Program-made: the position numbers and the translations under genes
Part shown: positions 21,360 to 31,047 of the stretch, piece after piece
Position numbering within the stretch: the first letter of the stretch is position 1
Layout: the number at the start of each line of letters is the position of its first letter
Notes under the pieces: model-generated
Told to the model about the DNA's origin: nothing
Database searches by the model: none
Seen by the model: the letters and a program-made list of their open reading frames with translations, nothing else
Source: Agrococcus baldri
Lineage (GTDB): Bacteria; Actinomycetota; Actinomycetes; Actinomycetales; Microbacteriaceae
Direction: 5' to 3'
NCBI GenBank assembly: GCA_900114805.1
Contig: FOZN01000002.1
Location: 558,001-622,000, forward strand
DNA: 64,000 nucleotides

Positions 21360-23066
21360 TCAGACGGGATCGGTGCCGGTGGGCGCGTTCGGGCCCGGGA
21401 GGTTCGGGTCGCCGTCGGGATCGGCATCCTGCCCGCCGTTGCCGCGGCCGCCCCTGAACTTGCCGACCACGATGTCGACCGTGGCGCGGAAGTCGGGATT
21501 GCGGGTGAGGTAGAGCAGGCCGAAGTAGATGACGGCCATCACGACGCCGGCGGCGAGGCAGGTGGTGACGGCGCCGAGCACGTTCGTGGTGCCGAACCCG
21601 CTCGCCCGGTAGCCGCCCAGCACCCAGACGGTCACACCTCCCGCCGCAGCCGCCGGGAGGGCATATGCCAGGTACTGCACGTGCCGCAGGCCGATGAGCT
21701 TGAACCCGAAGGGACCGATCTTGCGGCGCACGAGGATGAGCCACACGGCGCAGGAGATGAGGTTGGCGGCCGAGACCGCGGCAGCCGTGCCCGCGATGAT
21801 CCACACGGGAGGCAGCGTCGACGCGCCCCAGAGCAGCGCGAACGTGACGAACATGCCGAAGCAGGCATAGATGAACGGTGTGCGGGTGTCGCCGAGCGAG
21901 AAGAACACCCGCTGGATGACGTACTCGGCGCTGAAGGCGACCAAGCAGATCAGGAACGCCCAGATGACCCAGGCCATCGACAGCATCAGGTCGAACCTGG
22001 GCTCGAGGATGCGAGCGAACGGCACCGCGATGACGGCGAGCACGAATGCGGAGATCGTGGTGAGCATGCCGACGCCGCGCAGCGCAGCCGAGAGGTCCTG
22101 CCGGATGCCGGCGATGTTCTGCACGCTCGCGTGGCGCGACATGCTCGTGAAGTACGCGATCGCGATCGACACGGCGATGATCGAGTGGGGGAGCGAGAAC
22201 ACGTACCAGGAGTTCTGCATCGTGGCGATGTTCGCGACCTCGCCCATCGATGCGACGCGCGACTGCACGACGCCCTTGATCTGGCCGATGATGACGATGC
22301 CGAACAGCCACATCGCGGCGGTGCCCGTCGCCCTGAGGCCGACGCCTCGCCACCCGAAGTCGAGCCTGAACCTGAGACCCGTCTTGCGGAAGAACAGCAC
22401 GAGAACGAGCGCCTGCACGGCGACGCCCGCGGTCGTGACTGCGCCGAGCAGCGTGATGCGATCGGCGTTCCAGACGGCGATGTCGTTGTTGATCGCCTCG
22501 CCGCCGAACAGCAGCATGAAGGCGCCGAGGCCCGCGATCGAGACGATGTTGTTGACGACCGGAGCCCAGGTGTAGGGGCCGAACTGCCCGCGGGCGTTGT
22601 AGATCTCGCCGAGCAGCGTGTAGATCGCGTAGAAGAGGATCTGCGGCATGCACCAGTAGGCGAGCGCGACCGCGAGAGCCATCTGCGCGTCGGTGAAGCC
22701 GACACCGCTCTCACCGGCGCTGACGGCGTAGACATCGACCAGGATGGGTGCCGCGATGGTCGCGACGATCGCGAGCAGCAGGAAGACCGTGCCGCCGAGC
22801 GTCAGGATCTTGGAGACGTAGGACTCGCCGCCGTCGGCGGCCTTCGACGCCTTGACGATCTGCGGCACGAGCACCGCGCTCATGACGCCGCCGGCGACCA
22901 GCGCGTAGACGTTGTTCGGCAGCTGGTTCGCGAGGCCGAAGGCCTCGGCGGCGTGCGAGCCGCCCTGGCCGATGGCCATGGCCAGCATCGCCATCTTCAC
23001 GAAGCCGAGGATGCGCGAGACCATCGTCCCGGACGCGATGATCGCGCTCGCTCTGCCAGCGTTCAC
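21360..23066 (-). CDS. murJ: Lipid II flippase MurJ (MviN family)
   Basis: The 568-residue protein has about 14 membrane segments and the MurJ N-terminal pattern ASGTMVSRILGFVKMAML and GLANQLPNNVYALVAGGVMSA. It flips lipid II to the outer leaflet for peptidoglycan synthesis. The C-terminus is a hydrophilic, Gly/Asp/Pro-rich tail; there is no C-terminal pseudokinase domain as in mycobacterial MviN. Its GTG overlaps the stop of the DUF6049 gene (GTGA). Confidence 0.94.
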   Translation of the reverse strand: MNAGRASAIIASGTMVSRILGFVKMAMLAMAIGQGGSHAAEAFGLANQLPNNVYALVAGGVMSAVLVPQIVKASKAADGGESYVSKILTLGGTVFLLLAIVATIAAPILVDVYAVSAGESGVGFTDAQMALAVALAYWCMPQILFYAIYTLLGEIYNARGQFGPYTWAPVVNNIVSIAGLGAFMLLFGGEAINNDIAVWNADRITLLGAVTTAGVAVQALVLVLFFRKTGLRFRLDFGWRGVGLRATGTAAMWLFGIVIIGQIKGVVQSRVASMGEVANIATMQNSWYVFSLPHSIIAVSIAIAYFTSMSRHASVQNIAGIRQDLSAALRGVGMLTTISAFVLAVIAVPFARILEPRFDLMLSMAWVIWAFLICLVAFSAEYVIQRVFFSLGDTRTPFIYACFGMFVTFALLWGASTLPPVWIIAGTAAAVSAANLISCAVWLILVRRKIGPFGFKLIGLRHVQYLAYALPAAAAGGVTVWVLGGYRASGFGTTNVLGAVTTCLAAGVVMAVIYFGLLYLTRNPDFRATVDIVVGKFRGGRGNGGQDADPDGDPNLPGPNAPTGTDPV

Positions 23067-25090
23067 GCGGTCTCCTCGTCGGGTGTGCCGGGCTGATCCC
23101 TGGCAAGGTCGTCGATGTCGCCGCGCGCCTGCCCGCGGCGGCGCTTGAGCACCGAACGAAGGATGCCGAAGCCCAGCAGCAGGACGACGGCGATGCCGAG
23201 CGTCCAGGCGACGGCGACCTCGATGGTGGGCTGTGCGGTGACGTTCAGGTACTGGATCTGACCGAGCGGCACGCCGTCGGGGGTATGCAGCTGGGCGACG
23301 ATCAGCAGCGAACCGGTGCCGACCACGTCGATGGGCACCTGCACCCGCTGCTGGCTCGTGGGCGCGACTGCCACCTCGATGCGCGACTCCGGGATGCTCA
23401 CGAGGGCGTTCGTGGCCCGCACCGACAGCACGACGTTGGCCGGCACATCCAGCTCGTTCGTGATCGTGATCGGCAGCGGCACGCTCTCGCCGACCGCATG
23501 GATGTCGCTGCCGGCGACGAGCTGCACGGCGTTGCGCACCTCGCTCATCGTGCTCCCGAGCGCTTCGATCGCCAGTCGGTCGAGCTCGGTGACGTCGCTG
23601 CCGGCGTCCGGCAGGGCGGCGAGCACGGCCAGCCGCAGCTCCGCCAGCAGGGTGGCCGGTTCGTCGACGATCGAGGCGATGCGCGCGACCTCGGCCTCCT
23701 GCTCGAGCGCGGCGGTGACGAGGTCTGCGCCCGCATTGCGCTGCACGTCGTCGATCTGCCTGAGCGACGCCTCGCGCGCGGGCCTCTCGAGCGCAGCGTC
23801 GATGCCGGCGGTCTCGACGAACTGCGCCTCGGCGAGGTCGGCGAGCAGCGCGGCGGAGTCGCCGCGGCTGGATGCCGGCAGCACGGCTGCGAGCGTGCGG
23901 GGGTCGCTCGGGCGCTCGCGCGTGATGGCCGCCAGCAGCGCCACCGCTTCTGCCCGCAGATCGGCGGCGGTCTCGGGGTCGGCCCCTGCAGCAGCATGGA
24001 TGAGCTGCTGCAGCTGGGCATCCGCGGCCAGCACCTCGACGCCGTCGATGCGCACGTGCGCGCTGGGCGTCGTGCCGCCGAGCTGCTCGTCGAGGATCGC
24101 GGTCGAGAGCACCACGGTGCCGGCGTCCGCGAGCGACTCGAGCTCGCCCTGCTGCAGGATCGCCTCGGTCGCGTCGATCACGGGCTCGCGCCTGCCGATC
24201 TCGCCGACGCCTGGGGGCAACGGGTCGTCGTCGGCGCGCGGGATGCCGAGCGGCTCGATCGGGTAGACACCGGCTCGCACCTGGGCGATCGGATCGGCGT
24301 TGCCGTAGAGCAGCGGGTAGGTGCCCGGGAGGTCGGCGCGATCGATCCAGGCGGTCGCGAGCTCGGGCGCCTCGTCGCCGAGCGCCTCGGCACTGGCGCC
24401 GAAGGCCGGGTCGACGCCGATGGTGGCGTTCGCGCCCATCGCAGCGTCGAGCGCCGTGCGCGCAGCGCCGCCGAGCGCAGTGGCGCCCTCGAGCTGCTCG
24501 GCGTCGAGCAGGCCGCTCTCATCGATGCGGGAATCGATCGGCGCCGCGAGCGCGAGCGTCGTGGGGCTGGCCTCGCCCGGCTCGTCGCGCACGATCATGG
24601 TGGTCACGCCTTCGAACTCGCCACCGGATGCGGCCACCCCGTACGGTCCCCACGAGCGCTCGTCCAGGCCGAGCGTCGCGGCGTCGATGGTCGTGCGCAC
24701 GGTGACCCGATCGACCGCGGCGACCGCGGGCAGCTCGACCTCCGCGATCCTCGAGCTGGCCATGAACGCCTCGCCATCGAGCCAGCGGCTGAGGCTGTAT
24801 CGGGTGCTGATCGGCAGCGAGGTCAGCAGCACGTCGACGGTGGTGGAGGCGGTCGGCTCGTTCGTCTGGTTGTCGATGGTGAGCTCGAGCTCGAGGCTCT
24901 CGCCGTCCTGCAGCAGCGGATCGACCGGCGCGATGATCAGCTGTGCCGGCTCGGCGGCCGGATCCTCCGGCGCGGCGGTCGCATCGGCGGCCGGGGTGCC
25001 GAGCAGCGGCGTCGCCACGAGGGCGGTCGCGAGCGCGACGACGGCGCACGCGGTCGCGCGCCGTCGCGCGAGGCGACCTGCCGACAGCAT
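23063..25090 (-). CDS. DUF6049 family secreted/membrane protein
   Basis: The 675-residue protein has a signal peptide (residues 1 to about 38, cleavage likely near AADATA), a long extracellular region beginning with PAQLIIAPVDPLLQDGESLE, and a single C-terminal membrane helix (about 622-648) followed by a basic cytoplasmic tail. DUF6049 proteins accompany murJ in Actinobacteria; the biochemical role is unknown, but coupling to murJ (4-bp overlap) points to cell-wall assembly. Confidence 0.85.
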   Translation of the reverse strand: MLSAGRLARRRATACAVVALATALVATPLLGTPAADATAAPEDPAAEPAQLIIAPVDPLLQDGESLELELTIDNQTNEPTASTTVDVLLTSLPISTRYSLSRWLDGEAFMASSRIAEVELPAVAAVDRVTVRTTIDAATLGLDERSWGPYGVAASGGEFEGVTTMIVRDEPGEASPTTLALAAPIDSRIDESGLLDAEQLEGATALGGAARTALDAAMGANATIGVDPAFGASAEALGDEAPELATAWIDRADLPGTYPLLYGNADPIAQVRAGVYPIEPLGIPRADDDPLPPGVGEIGRREPVIDATEAILQQGELESLADAGTVVLSTAILDEQLGGTTPSAHVRIDGVEVLAADAQLQQLIHAAAGADPETAADLRAEAVALLAAITRERPSDPRTLAAVLPASSRGDSAALLADLAEAQFVETAGIDAALERPAREASLRQIDDVQRNAGADLVTAALEQEAEVARIASIVDEPATLLAELRLAVLAALPDAGSDVTELDRLAIEALGSTMSEVRNAVQLVAGSDIHAVGESVPLPITITNELDVPANVVLSVRATNALVSIPESRIEVAVAPTSQQRVQVPIDVVGTGSLLIVAQLHTPDGVPLGQIQYLNVTAQPTIEVAVAWTLGIAVVLLLGFGILRSVLKRRRGQARGDIDDLARDQPGTPDEETA

Positions 25091-25114
25091 GGTGGCAAGT
25101 GTAGGCGCGCGCGG

Positions 25115-25186
25115 TGGCGCTCAAGAGCGGCGGCCATTTCTGGCCGCCGCCGCGCCCCCAGCGCCGAGGCCCGTCTCGGGCCTCGG
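25115..25186 (+). repeat. Two-hairpin intergenic repeat, copy A
   Basis: After TGGCGCTCAAGAG comes hairpin 1 (GCGGCGGCCA/TGGCCGCCGC, loop TTTC), the spacer CGCGCCCCCAG, and hairpin 2 (CCGAGGCCC/GGGCCTCGG, loop GTCTC). It aligns along its whole length with copy B at 11350-11425, including the ATTTC loop and the CCCGTCTCGGGC centre. It lies between the divergent DUF6049 and CCA-enzyme genes, so it is not simply a terminator. Confidence 0.7.
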
Positions 25187-25233
25187 TCGGGCCGACCCCG
25201 CGTGCGGCCCAAGACCTGCCAGAATGATCGGTC

Positions 25234-26703
25234 GTGACCGACATGGCTGCAGCGACCGCGCGATTGCACGCGCTCGTCGCCGCTGCGCCCACCCGGCAGC
25301 TCGCCGAGGCGTTCGCAGCCGCGGGCCACGAGCTCGCACTGGTCGGCGGCCCCGTGCGCGACGCGCTGCTCGACCGCCCGGTGACCGATCTCGACTTCGC
25401 CTCCAGCGCCACGCCCGAGGAGATCCTCGCCATCGTCGAGCCGCTCGCCGACGCCACCTGGGACGTCGGGCGCGAGTTCGGCACCATCGCCGCGCGAATC
25501 GGCGACGAGCAGGTCGAGATCACGACGTACCGGGCCGACACCTACGACGGCGTCTCCCGCAAGCCGCAGGTGGCCTTCGGCGACACCCTCGAGGGCGACC
25601 TCGTGCGCCGCGACTTCACCGTCAATGCGATGGCGCTGCGGCTCACGCCGCTGCGCGCCGAGCATGAGAGTGCGCAGACGGTGACGGATGCGTCGCCGCA
25701 GCTCGTCGACGTCGGCGGCGGCATCGAGCACCTGCTGTCGGGCGTCCTCGACACGCCCCAGGCGGCCGAGCAGTCCTTCGACGACGACCCGCTGCGCATG
25801 ATGCGCGCGGCGCGCTTCTCGGCCCAGCTGGGCTTCGAGGTGGCCCCGCGGGTGGTGACCGCGATGACCGAGCTGGCCGAGCGCATCCGTGACATCTCCG
25901 CCGAGCGGGTGCGCGACGAGCTGACGAAGCTGCTGCTCACCAGCGGGCCCGTGGCGGGCATCCGTCTGCTGACCGACACCGGCATCCTCGACCGGGTGCT
26001 GCCGGAGGTGCCCGCGCTGCGCCTGGAGGCCGACGAGCACGCCCACCACAAGGACGTCTACGAGCACTCGCTGACGGTGCTGCAGCAGGGCATCGACCTC
26101 GAGCGCTCGCGCAACCCGGACGCGGCGCCCGACCTGGTCTCGCGGCTCGCGGGCCTGCTGCACGACATCGGCAAGCCCGCCACGCGACGCATCGAGGGGC
26201 GCACCGTCACCTTCCACCAGCACGACCTGGTGGGGGCGCGGCTGGCGAAGAAGCGGCTGAAGGAGCTGCGCTTCGACAACGACACGGTGAAGTCGGTCGC
26301 CCGGCTGGTCGAGCTGCACCTGCGCTTCTACGGCTACGGCGAGCAGGCATGGACCGACTCTGCCGTGCGGCGCTACGTGCGCGACGCCGGCCCGCTGCTC
26401 GAGCGCCTGCACATCCTGACCCGCTCGGACGTCACGACCCGCAACCGGCGCAAGGCCGAGCGGCTCGACTTCGCCTACGACGACCTCGAGCAGCGCATCG
26501 CCGAGCTGCGCGAGCAGGAGGAGATGGATGCGGTGCGTCCCGACCTCGACGGCGAGCAGATCATGGCGATCCTCGGCATCGCGCCCGGCCGCGCGGTGGG
26601 CGAGGCCTACCGGATGCTGCTCGAGCACCGCCTCGAGCACGGGCCGGCCGAGCCCGCGGAGGCGGAGCGCGTGCTGCGCGAGTGGTGGGCCGCGCGCGGC
26701 TGA
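25234..26703 (+). CDS. CCA tRNA nucleotidyltransferase
   Basis: The 489-residue protein has the class II nucleotidyltransferase motif LVGGPVRDALLDR with the catalytic TDLDFASS, the RRDFTVNAMAL motif, and a C-terminal HD-type phosphohydrolase domain (LLHDIGKPATR). It adds or repairs the 3' CCA of tRNAs; the tRNA-Ala at 747 lacks an encoded CCA. The start is GTG at 25234; an in-frame ATG at 25243 is the alternative. Confidence 0.95.
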   Translation: MTDMAAATARLHALVAAAPTRQLAEAFAAAGHELALVGGPVRDALLDRPVTDLDFASSATPEEILAIVEPLADATWDVGREFGTIAARIGDEQVEITTYRADTYDGVSRKPQVAFGDTLEGDLVRRDFTVNAMALRLTPLRAEHESAQTVTDASPQLVDVGGGIEHLLSGVLDTPQAAEQSFDDDPLRMMRAARFSAQLGFEVAPRVVTAMTELAERIRDISAERVRDELTKLLLTSGPVAGIRLLTDTGILDRVLPEVPALRLEADEHAHHKDVYEHSLTVLQQGIDLERSRNPDAAPDLVSRLAGLLHDIGKPATRRIEGRTVTFHQHDLVGARLAKKRLKELRFDNDTVKSVARLVELHLRFYGYGEQAWTDSAVRRYVRDAGPLLERLHILTRSDVTTRNRRKAERLDFAYDDLEQRIAELREQEEMDAVRPDLDGEQIMAILGIAPGRAVGEAYRMLLEHRLEHGPAEPAEAERVLREWWAARG

Positions 26704-26714
26704 TGCGCCAGTGC

Positions 26715-26744
26715 TTGGGCGCGGCGACGCGCGTGCGCTACAGT
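26715..26744 (+). promoter_or_regulatory. rpsF operon promoter
   Basis: TTGGGC (26715-26720) and TACAGT (26739-26744) with an 18-bp spacer, about 95 bp upstream of rpsF. The intervening leader shows no obvious riboswitch. Confidence 0.6.
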
Positions 26745-26838
26745 TGACAGGTTGCGCTGGGCCATGCCCGCGCACCATGCATACCCTCCTGCTGCAGACC
26801 GTCTGCAGCCGTTCTAGTCCGAAGGAGGTGGGTGAAGC

Positions 26839-27321
26839 ATGCAGGAATACGAACTGATGGTGATTCTCGACCCAGAGATCGACGAGCGCACTGTCGCTCC
26901 GTCGCTCGACAAGTTCCTCAACGTGATCCGCAACGATGGTGGCACGATCGAGAAGACCGACATCTGGGGCCGCCGTCGCCTGGCATACGAGATCGACAAG
27001 AAGACCGAGGGCATCTACGCCGTCGTGAACTTCACGGCCGACTCGAAGACCACCGACGAGCTCGACCGCCAGCTGGGTCTCTCCGAGGCCGTCATGCGCA
27101 CGAAGGTGCTGCGCGCCGACGTGGCCGTCTCGCAGACGAGCGACTCGCGTCGTATCGCCGAGGCGAAGGCAGCCAAGGCTGCTGAGGCTCCCGCCGCCGA
27201 GACCGCGAAGCCCGTCACCGACGCGAAGCCGGCTCCGGCCGAGGCGAAGGCCGCTGCGACCGAGACCGAGACCGCTACCCCCGAGGCAGAGGCGACGTCG
27301 ACCGAGGCAGAGGCCAAGTAG
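26839..27321 (+). CDS. rpsF: 30S ribosomal protein S6
   Basis: The first 100 residues ([35 protein letters not shown]) are canonical S6. A tail of about 55 residues, almost only Ala, Glu, Lys, Thr and Pro, extends it to 160; tails of this kind vary among actinobacteria. A strong AAGGAGGTG precedes the ATG. It heads rpsF-ssb-rpsR-rplI. Confidence 0.97.
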   Translation: MQEYELMVILDPEIDERTVAPSLDKFLNVIRNDGGTIEKTDIWGRRRLAYEIDKKTEGIYAVVNFTADSKTTDELDRQLGLSEAVMRTKVLRADVAVSQTSDSRRIAEAKAAKAAEAPAAETAKPVTDAKPAPAEAKAAATETETATPEAEATSTEAEAK

Positions 27322-27323
27322 CA

Positions 27324-27866
27324 ATGGCTGGCGAGACGATCATCACGGTGGTCGGCAACCTGACTGCCGACCCCGAGCTGCGCTACACGCAGAACGGGCT
27401 CGCGGTCGCGAACTTCACGATCGCCTCGACGCCGCGCACGTTCGACCGCCAGGCCAACGAGTGGAAGGACGGCGAAGCGCTGTTCCTCCGCGCGTCGGTG
27501 TGGCGCGAGTTCGCCGAGCACGTCTCGCAGAGCCTGCAGAAGGGCAGCCGCGTCATCGCGCAGGGCCGCCTCAAGCAGCGCTCCTTCGAGACGCAGCAGG
27601 GCGAGAAGCGCACGGTCATCGAGCTCGAGGTCGACGAGATCGGCCCCTCGCTCCGCTACGCAACCGCACAGGTCACCCGCACGACGGGCGGCGGCGCAGG
27701 CCGCAGCTCCGGTGGCGGCCAGGGCGGCAACCAGGGCGGCGGCGGCTTCGGCCAGCCGCAGCAGGTTGCCAACGAGCCGTGGGGCCAGCCGCAGTCGCAG
27801 CCGCAGCAGGGCGGCGACGTGTGGGGCGCTCCCGGCACCTCGTACAACGACGAGACGCCCTTCTAA
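27324..27866 (+). CDS. ssb: Single-stranded DNA-binding protein
   Basis: The 180-residue protein has the N-terminal OB fold ([19 protein letters not shown], residues 5-23), a Gly/Gln/Pro-rich disordered linker, and the acidic C-terminal tip YNDETPF, which recruits replication and repair proteins. It begins 2 bp after rpsF, the standard S6-SSB-S18 arrangement. Confidence 0.97.
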   Translation: MAGETIITVVGNLTADPELRYTQNGLAVANFTIASTPRTFDRQANEWKDGEALFLRASVWREFAEHVSQSLQKGSRVIAQGRLKQRSFETQQGEKRTVIELEVDEIGPSLRYATAQVTRTTGGGAGRSSGGGQGGNQGGGGFGQPQQVANEPWGQPQSQPQQGGDVWGAPGTSYNDETPF

Positions 27867-27926
27867 GGCTGCTCGCTCACATCACAGTTTCCCGGGACGG
27901 CAGTCCCGAGCAAGAAAGAAGGACAC

Positions 27927-28181
27927 ATGGCTGGCAAGCCGCAGAACCGCAAGCCGCGGGGACCGAAGGGCGGAAAGCCCGTCGCTCCGGCGAAGGCGAT
28001 CAGGGTCGGCGTCATCGACTGGAAGGACGTCGCGACGCTCAAGAAGTTCATCTCGGAGCGCGGCAAGATCCGCGCCCGTCGCATCACCGGCGTGTCGGTG
28101 CAGGAGCAGCGTCTGATCGCCAAGGCGATCAAGAACGCACGCGAGATGGCGCTCCTGCCCTACTCGGGCGCCGGACGCTGA
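27927..28181 (+). CDS. rpsR: 30S ribosomal protein S18
   Basis: An 84-residue basic protein with the S18 core [20 protein letters not shown] and [19 protein letters not shown]. It contains no cysteine, i.e. the zinc-independent type. S18 binds S6 on the platform of the small subunit. An AGAAAGAAGGA sequence precedes the ATG. Confidence 0.97.
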   Translation: MAGKPQNRKPRGPKGGKPVAPAKAIRVGVIDWKDVATLKKFISERGKIRARRITGVSVQEQRLIAKAIKNAREMALLPYSGAGR

Positions 28182-28194
28182 GGGGGCTGACGCA

Positions 28195-28647
28195 ATGGCA
28201 AAGGTCATTCTGACGAACGAGGTCTCCGGCCTCGGCTCCGCTGGTGACGTCGTCGAGGTCAAGAACGGCTTCGCGCGCAACTACCTCGTGCCCCAGGGCC
28301 TCGCGGTCGGCTGGACGCGCGGCGGCGAGAAGCAGGTCGACGCCATCAAGGCCGGCCGTGCGGCTCGCGAGCACGCCACGATCGAGGAGGCGCAGGATCT
28401 GCGCGCCCGTCTCGAGGCGAACCCCGTGACGCTGTCGGCCAAGGCCGGCGCCGAGGGCCGTCTCTTCGGCTCGATCCAGACGAAGGACATCGCTGAGGCC
28501 GTCGAGTCCGCCGGTCACGGCAGCCTCGACAAGCGCGTCATCGAGATCCCGACGCCGATCCGCTCGGTGGGCGACCACAAGGCTGTCGCGCGCCTGCGCG
28601 ACGAGATCGTCGCCACGATCACCCTCAAGGTGGTCGCCGCGAAGTAG
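28195..28647 (+). CDS. rplI: 50S ribosomal protein L9
   Basis: A 150-residue protein with the L9 N-terminal domain signature [20 protein letters not shown] and a connecting helix to the C-terminal RNA-binding domain. It begins 13 bp after rpsR and is the last gene of the operon, closed by a strong terminator. Confidence 0.97.
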   Translation: MAKVILTNEVSGLGSAGDVVEVKNGFARNYLVPQGLAVGWTRGGEKQVDAIKAGRAAREHATIEEAQDLRARLEANPVTLSAKAGAEGRLFGSIQTKDIAEAVESAGHGSLDKRVIEIPTPIRSVGDHKAVARLRDEIVATITLKVVAAK

Positions 28648-28664
28648 TTCGCGACGCACGAGTC

Positions 28665-28697
28665 GAGGGCCCGCATCCGTCATGGATGCGGGCCCTC
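28665..28697 (+). terminator. rplI terminator
   Basis: A 14-bp perfect stem (GAGGGCCCGCATCC 28665-28678, GGATGCGGGCCCTC 28684-28697) with a GTCAT loop starts 17 bp after the rplI stop. Confidence 0.85.
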
Positions 28698-28900
28698 TGC
28701 TCGTTCGGCAACGAGGGGCGGATGCGCGTCAAGCCGTCACGGGGGACGCCAACCTTCAACGTGCAGTTCACTCTTCTGTTTCCCCACCGTCTGTGGAATT
28801 GAAAACCCCCGGTCAGGGCGGGTTTACGGTCGTATGACGATTCTGATCCCACAGGTCTATGCACAGGCCATCGGCGCGTCGATGTCCGAATGCCACGGCG

Positions 28901-28931
28901 TTGTCCACAGTCCTCCACAGCCTTCTCCACA
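28901..28931 (+). promoter_or_regulatory. Triple DnaA-box array upstream of dnaB
   Basis: Three same-orientation boxes with 10- and 12-bp steps: TTGTCCACA (28901-28909, perfect), TCCTCCACA (28911-28919) and TTCTCCACA (28923-28931). They lie about 120 bp upstream of dnaB in the 400-bp gap 28648-29047, which otherwise holds the rplI terminator and no gene. They may let DnaA control dnaB. Confidence 0.65.
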
Positions 28932-29047
28932 GGGCGATTCGACGCGCGCCTCGGCGCCTCCTAGCCTGTGCGAGGCTCCCTTCTCGATCGCGATGCGTGA
29001 TCGCTGTGGGTGGAGTGCGGCATCGTCGAGTCGGAGGGAGCAGCGCT

Positions 29048-30508
29048 ATGACAGACCTTGCGGAGATCGGCCTCGACCAGGGCCGCTACAGCGAGCGCAC
29101 GCCCCCGTTCGACATGCTCGCCGAGCAGTCGGCGATCGGCGGCATGCTGCTGTCGAAGGACGCGGTGGCCGACTGCCTCGAGACCGTGCGCGGCCCGGAC
29201 TTCTACCAGCCCAAGCACGAGATCATCTACGAGGCGATCCTCTCGCTCTACTCGCGCGGCGAGCCCACCGACGTCATCACCGTCTCGGACGAGCTGACGA
29301 AGACGGCGATGCTCTCGCGCGCCGGCGGTGTCGAGTACCTGCACTCGCTCACCTCGATGGTGCCGACCGCGGCCAACGCCGGCTTCTACGCCGAGATCGT
29401 CGCCGAGAAGGCCGTGCTGCGCCGCCTCGTCGAGGCCGGCACCCGCATCGTGCAGATGGGCTACGCCTCGGAGGGCGAGGTCACCGACCTCGTCAACAAC
29501 GCCCAGGCCGAGATCTATTCGGTCATGGGCGAGGACCAGTCCGAGGACTACGTGCCGCTGAGCATCGCAGTCGAGATGGCCATCGAGGAGATCGAGGCGG
29601 CCAAGGGCCTCGACGGCGTCATGACCGGTGTGCCGACCGGCTTCCGCGAGCTCGACGAGCTGACCAACGGCTTGCACCCGGGGCAGCTGGTCGTCGTCGC
29701 CGCCCGACCGGGCCTCGGCAAGTCGACGCTCGCGATGGACCTCGTGCGCTCGGCGTCGATCAAGCACGACATGCCGTCGGCCTTCTTCTCGCTCGAGATG
29801 GGCCGCACCGAGATCGCCATGAAGCTGCTCTCGGCCGAGTCGAACATCCTGCTGCAGAAGCTGCGCAAGGGCGCCATCGAGGGCCGCGACTGGACGACGC
29901 TCGCGCAGGTGCGCGGCCGCATCAACGACGCGCCGCTCTACATCGACGACAGCCCGAACCTGACGCTGGTCGAGATCCGCGCGAAGTGCCGCAGGCTCAA
30001 GCAGCAGAATGGCCTCAAGATGGTGGTCGTCGACTACCTGCAGCTGATGACGAGCGGCAAGAAGGTCGAGTCGCGTCAGCAGGAGGTCTCGGAGTTCTCC
30101 CGCTCGCTCAAGCTGCTCGCCAAGGAGCTGCAGGTGCCGGTGATCGCCCTCTCGCAGCTGAACCGTGGACCCGAGCAGCGTGGCGACAAGAAGCCCGCCA
30201 TCAGCGACCTGCGCGAGTCGGGATCGATCGAGCAGGACGCCGACATCGTGATGCTGCTGCACCGCGAGGATGCGTACGACCGTGACATCCGCCCCGGCGA
30301 GGCCGACATCATCGTCGCCAAGCACCGCGGCGGTCCCACGAAGACCATCCCGGTCGCCTTCCACGGGCACCTGGCACGCTTCGCCGACATCGCGCCCGGC
30401 ATGGGCCCGAGCGATGGCGGCGGCATGCCCGGCGCACCCGCGATGCCGCCCGGCGGCACACCCTTCGGCGGCGCGCCCTACGGCCCGCCGCCGCCGGTCG
30501 AGGGCTGA
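29048..30508 (+). CDS. dnaB: Replicative DNA helicase DnaB
   Basis: The 486-residue protein has the N-terminal primase-interacting domain (PPFDMLAEQSAIGGMLLSKD) and the RecA-like motor with Walker A ARPGLGKST near residue 220, VVVDYLQLM and SDLRESGSIEQDAD. There is no intein. A Gly/Pro/Met-rich C-terminal tail of about 45 residues is unusual but plausible. The ATG is preceded by GGAGGGAG. It forms the hexameric helicase of the fork. Confidence 0.97.
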   Translation: MTDLAEIGLDQGRYSERTPPFDMLAEQSAIGGMLLSKDAVADCLETVRGPDFYQPKHEIIYEAILSLYSRGEPTDVITVSDELTKTAMLSRAGGVEYLHSLTSMVPTAANAGFYAEIVAEKAVLRRLVEAGTRIVQMGYASEGEVTDLVNNAQAEIYSVMGEDQSEDYVPLSIAVEMAIEEIEAAKGLDGVMTGVPTGFRELDELTNGLHPGQLVVVAARPGLGKSTLAMDLVRSASIKHDMPSAFFSLEMGRTEIAMKLLSAESNILLQKLRKGAIEGRDWTTLAQVRGRINDAPLYIDDSPNLTLVEIRAKCRRLKQQNGLKMVVVDYLQLMTSGKKVESRQQEVSEFSRSLKLLAKELQVPVIALSQLNRGPEQRGDKKPAISDLRESGSIEQDADIVMLLHREDAYDRDIRPGEADIIVAKHRGGPTKTIPVAFHGHLARFADIAPGMGPSDGGGMPGAPAMPPGGTPFGGAPYGPPPPVEG

Positions 30509-30515
30509 CGAGCCG

Positions 30516-30929
30516 TCAGTCGACGGCGACCACGCGCAGCGTGCAGGACCGCGCCGCCTCGCTCAGCATCGCGTCGACAGATTCCGGGCTGTAGGAGTAC
30601 TTGCGTCGCAGCTCGTCATCGATGCGCTGCTGGATCTCGTCGTCGACGGGCACGTACTCGGTCGCGACCGACTCCCGCGGCAGCCCCAGCGCGGCGTCGC
30701 GGTCGCGCTCCGCGATCGATCCGTCGGCGAGGGCGAACGCGACCGGCCTGCCTGCTCGCACGTGGCGATACCACCAGGCATCCCGGCCGTTGACCGATCG
30801 CACGTAGGGCACGCCGTCGACGACCATCGACCAGATCGGCGTCGCTGTCGGGCGACCGTCGGCTCTCGTGGTCACCACGGCGACGACCTGCGTCTCATCC
30901 AGCACCTGCACGATCTCCGGGAAGCTCAC
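30516..30929 (-). CDS. DUF2255-like / pyridoxamine phosphate oxidase-type split-barrel protein
   Basis: A 137-residue protein; VVAVVTTRADGRPTATPIWSM and VPYVRSVNGRDAWWYRHV fit the flavin-reductase-like split beta-barrel fold and resemble DUF2255. Start is GTG at 30929. It converges on dnaB with only 7 bp between stops. Substrate and cofactor cannot be read from the sequence. Confidence 0.7.
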   Translation of the reverse strand: MSFPEIVQVLDETQVVAVVTTRADGRPTATPIWSMVVDGVPYVRSVNGRDAWWYRHVRAGRPVAFALADGSIAERDRDAALGLPRESVATEYVPVDDEIQQRIDDELRRKYSYSPESVDAMLSEAARSCTLRVVAVD

Positions 30930-30988
30930 ACCTCGACGCTATCCCGATGCAGGCGAGCCATCCAGGGGCGAGCACGGTACGACACGAC

Positions 30989-31021
30989 GGCGCCCCCGAT
31001 CCGAAAGGGAACGGGGGCGCC
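30989..31021 (-). terminator. Terminator of the HesB-like gene
   Basis: GGCGCCCCCG (30989-30998) pairs with CGGGGGCGCC (31012-31021), 10 bp, located 27 bp past the stop at 31048. Confidence 0.7.
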
Positions 31022-31047
31022 GCGCTTGCTGCTGATCGTGCTCGTGA

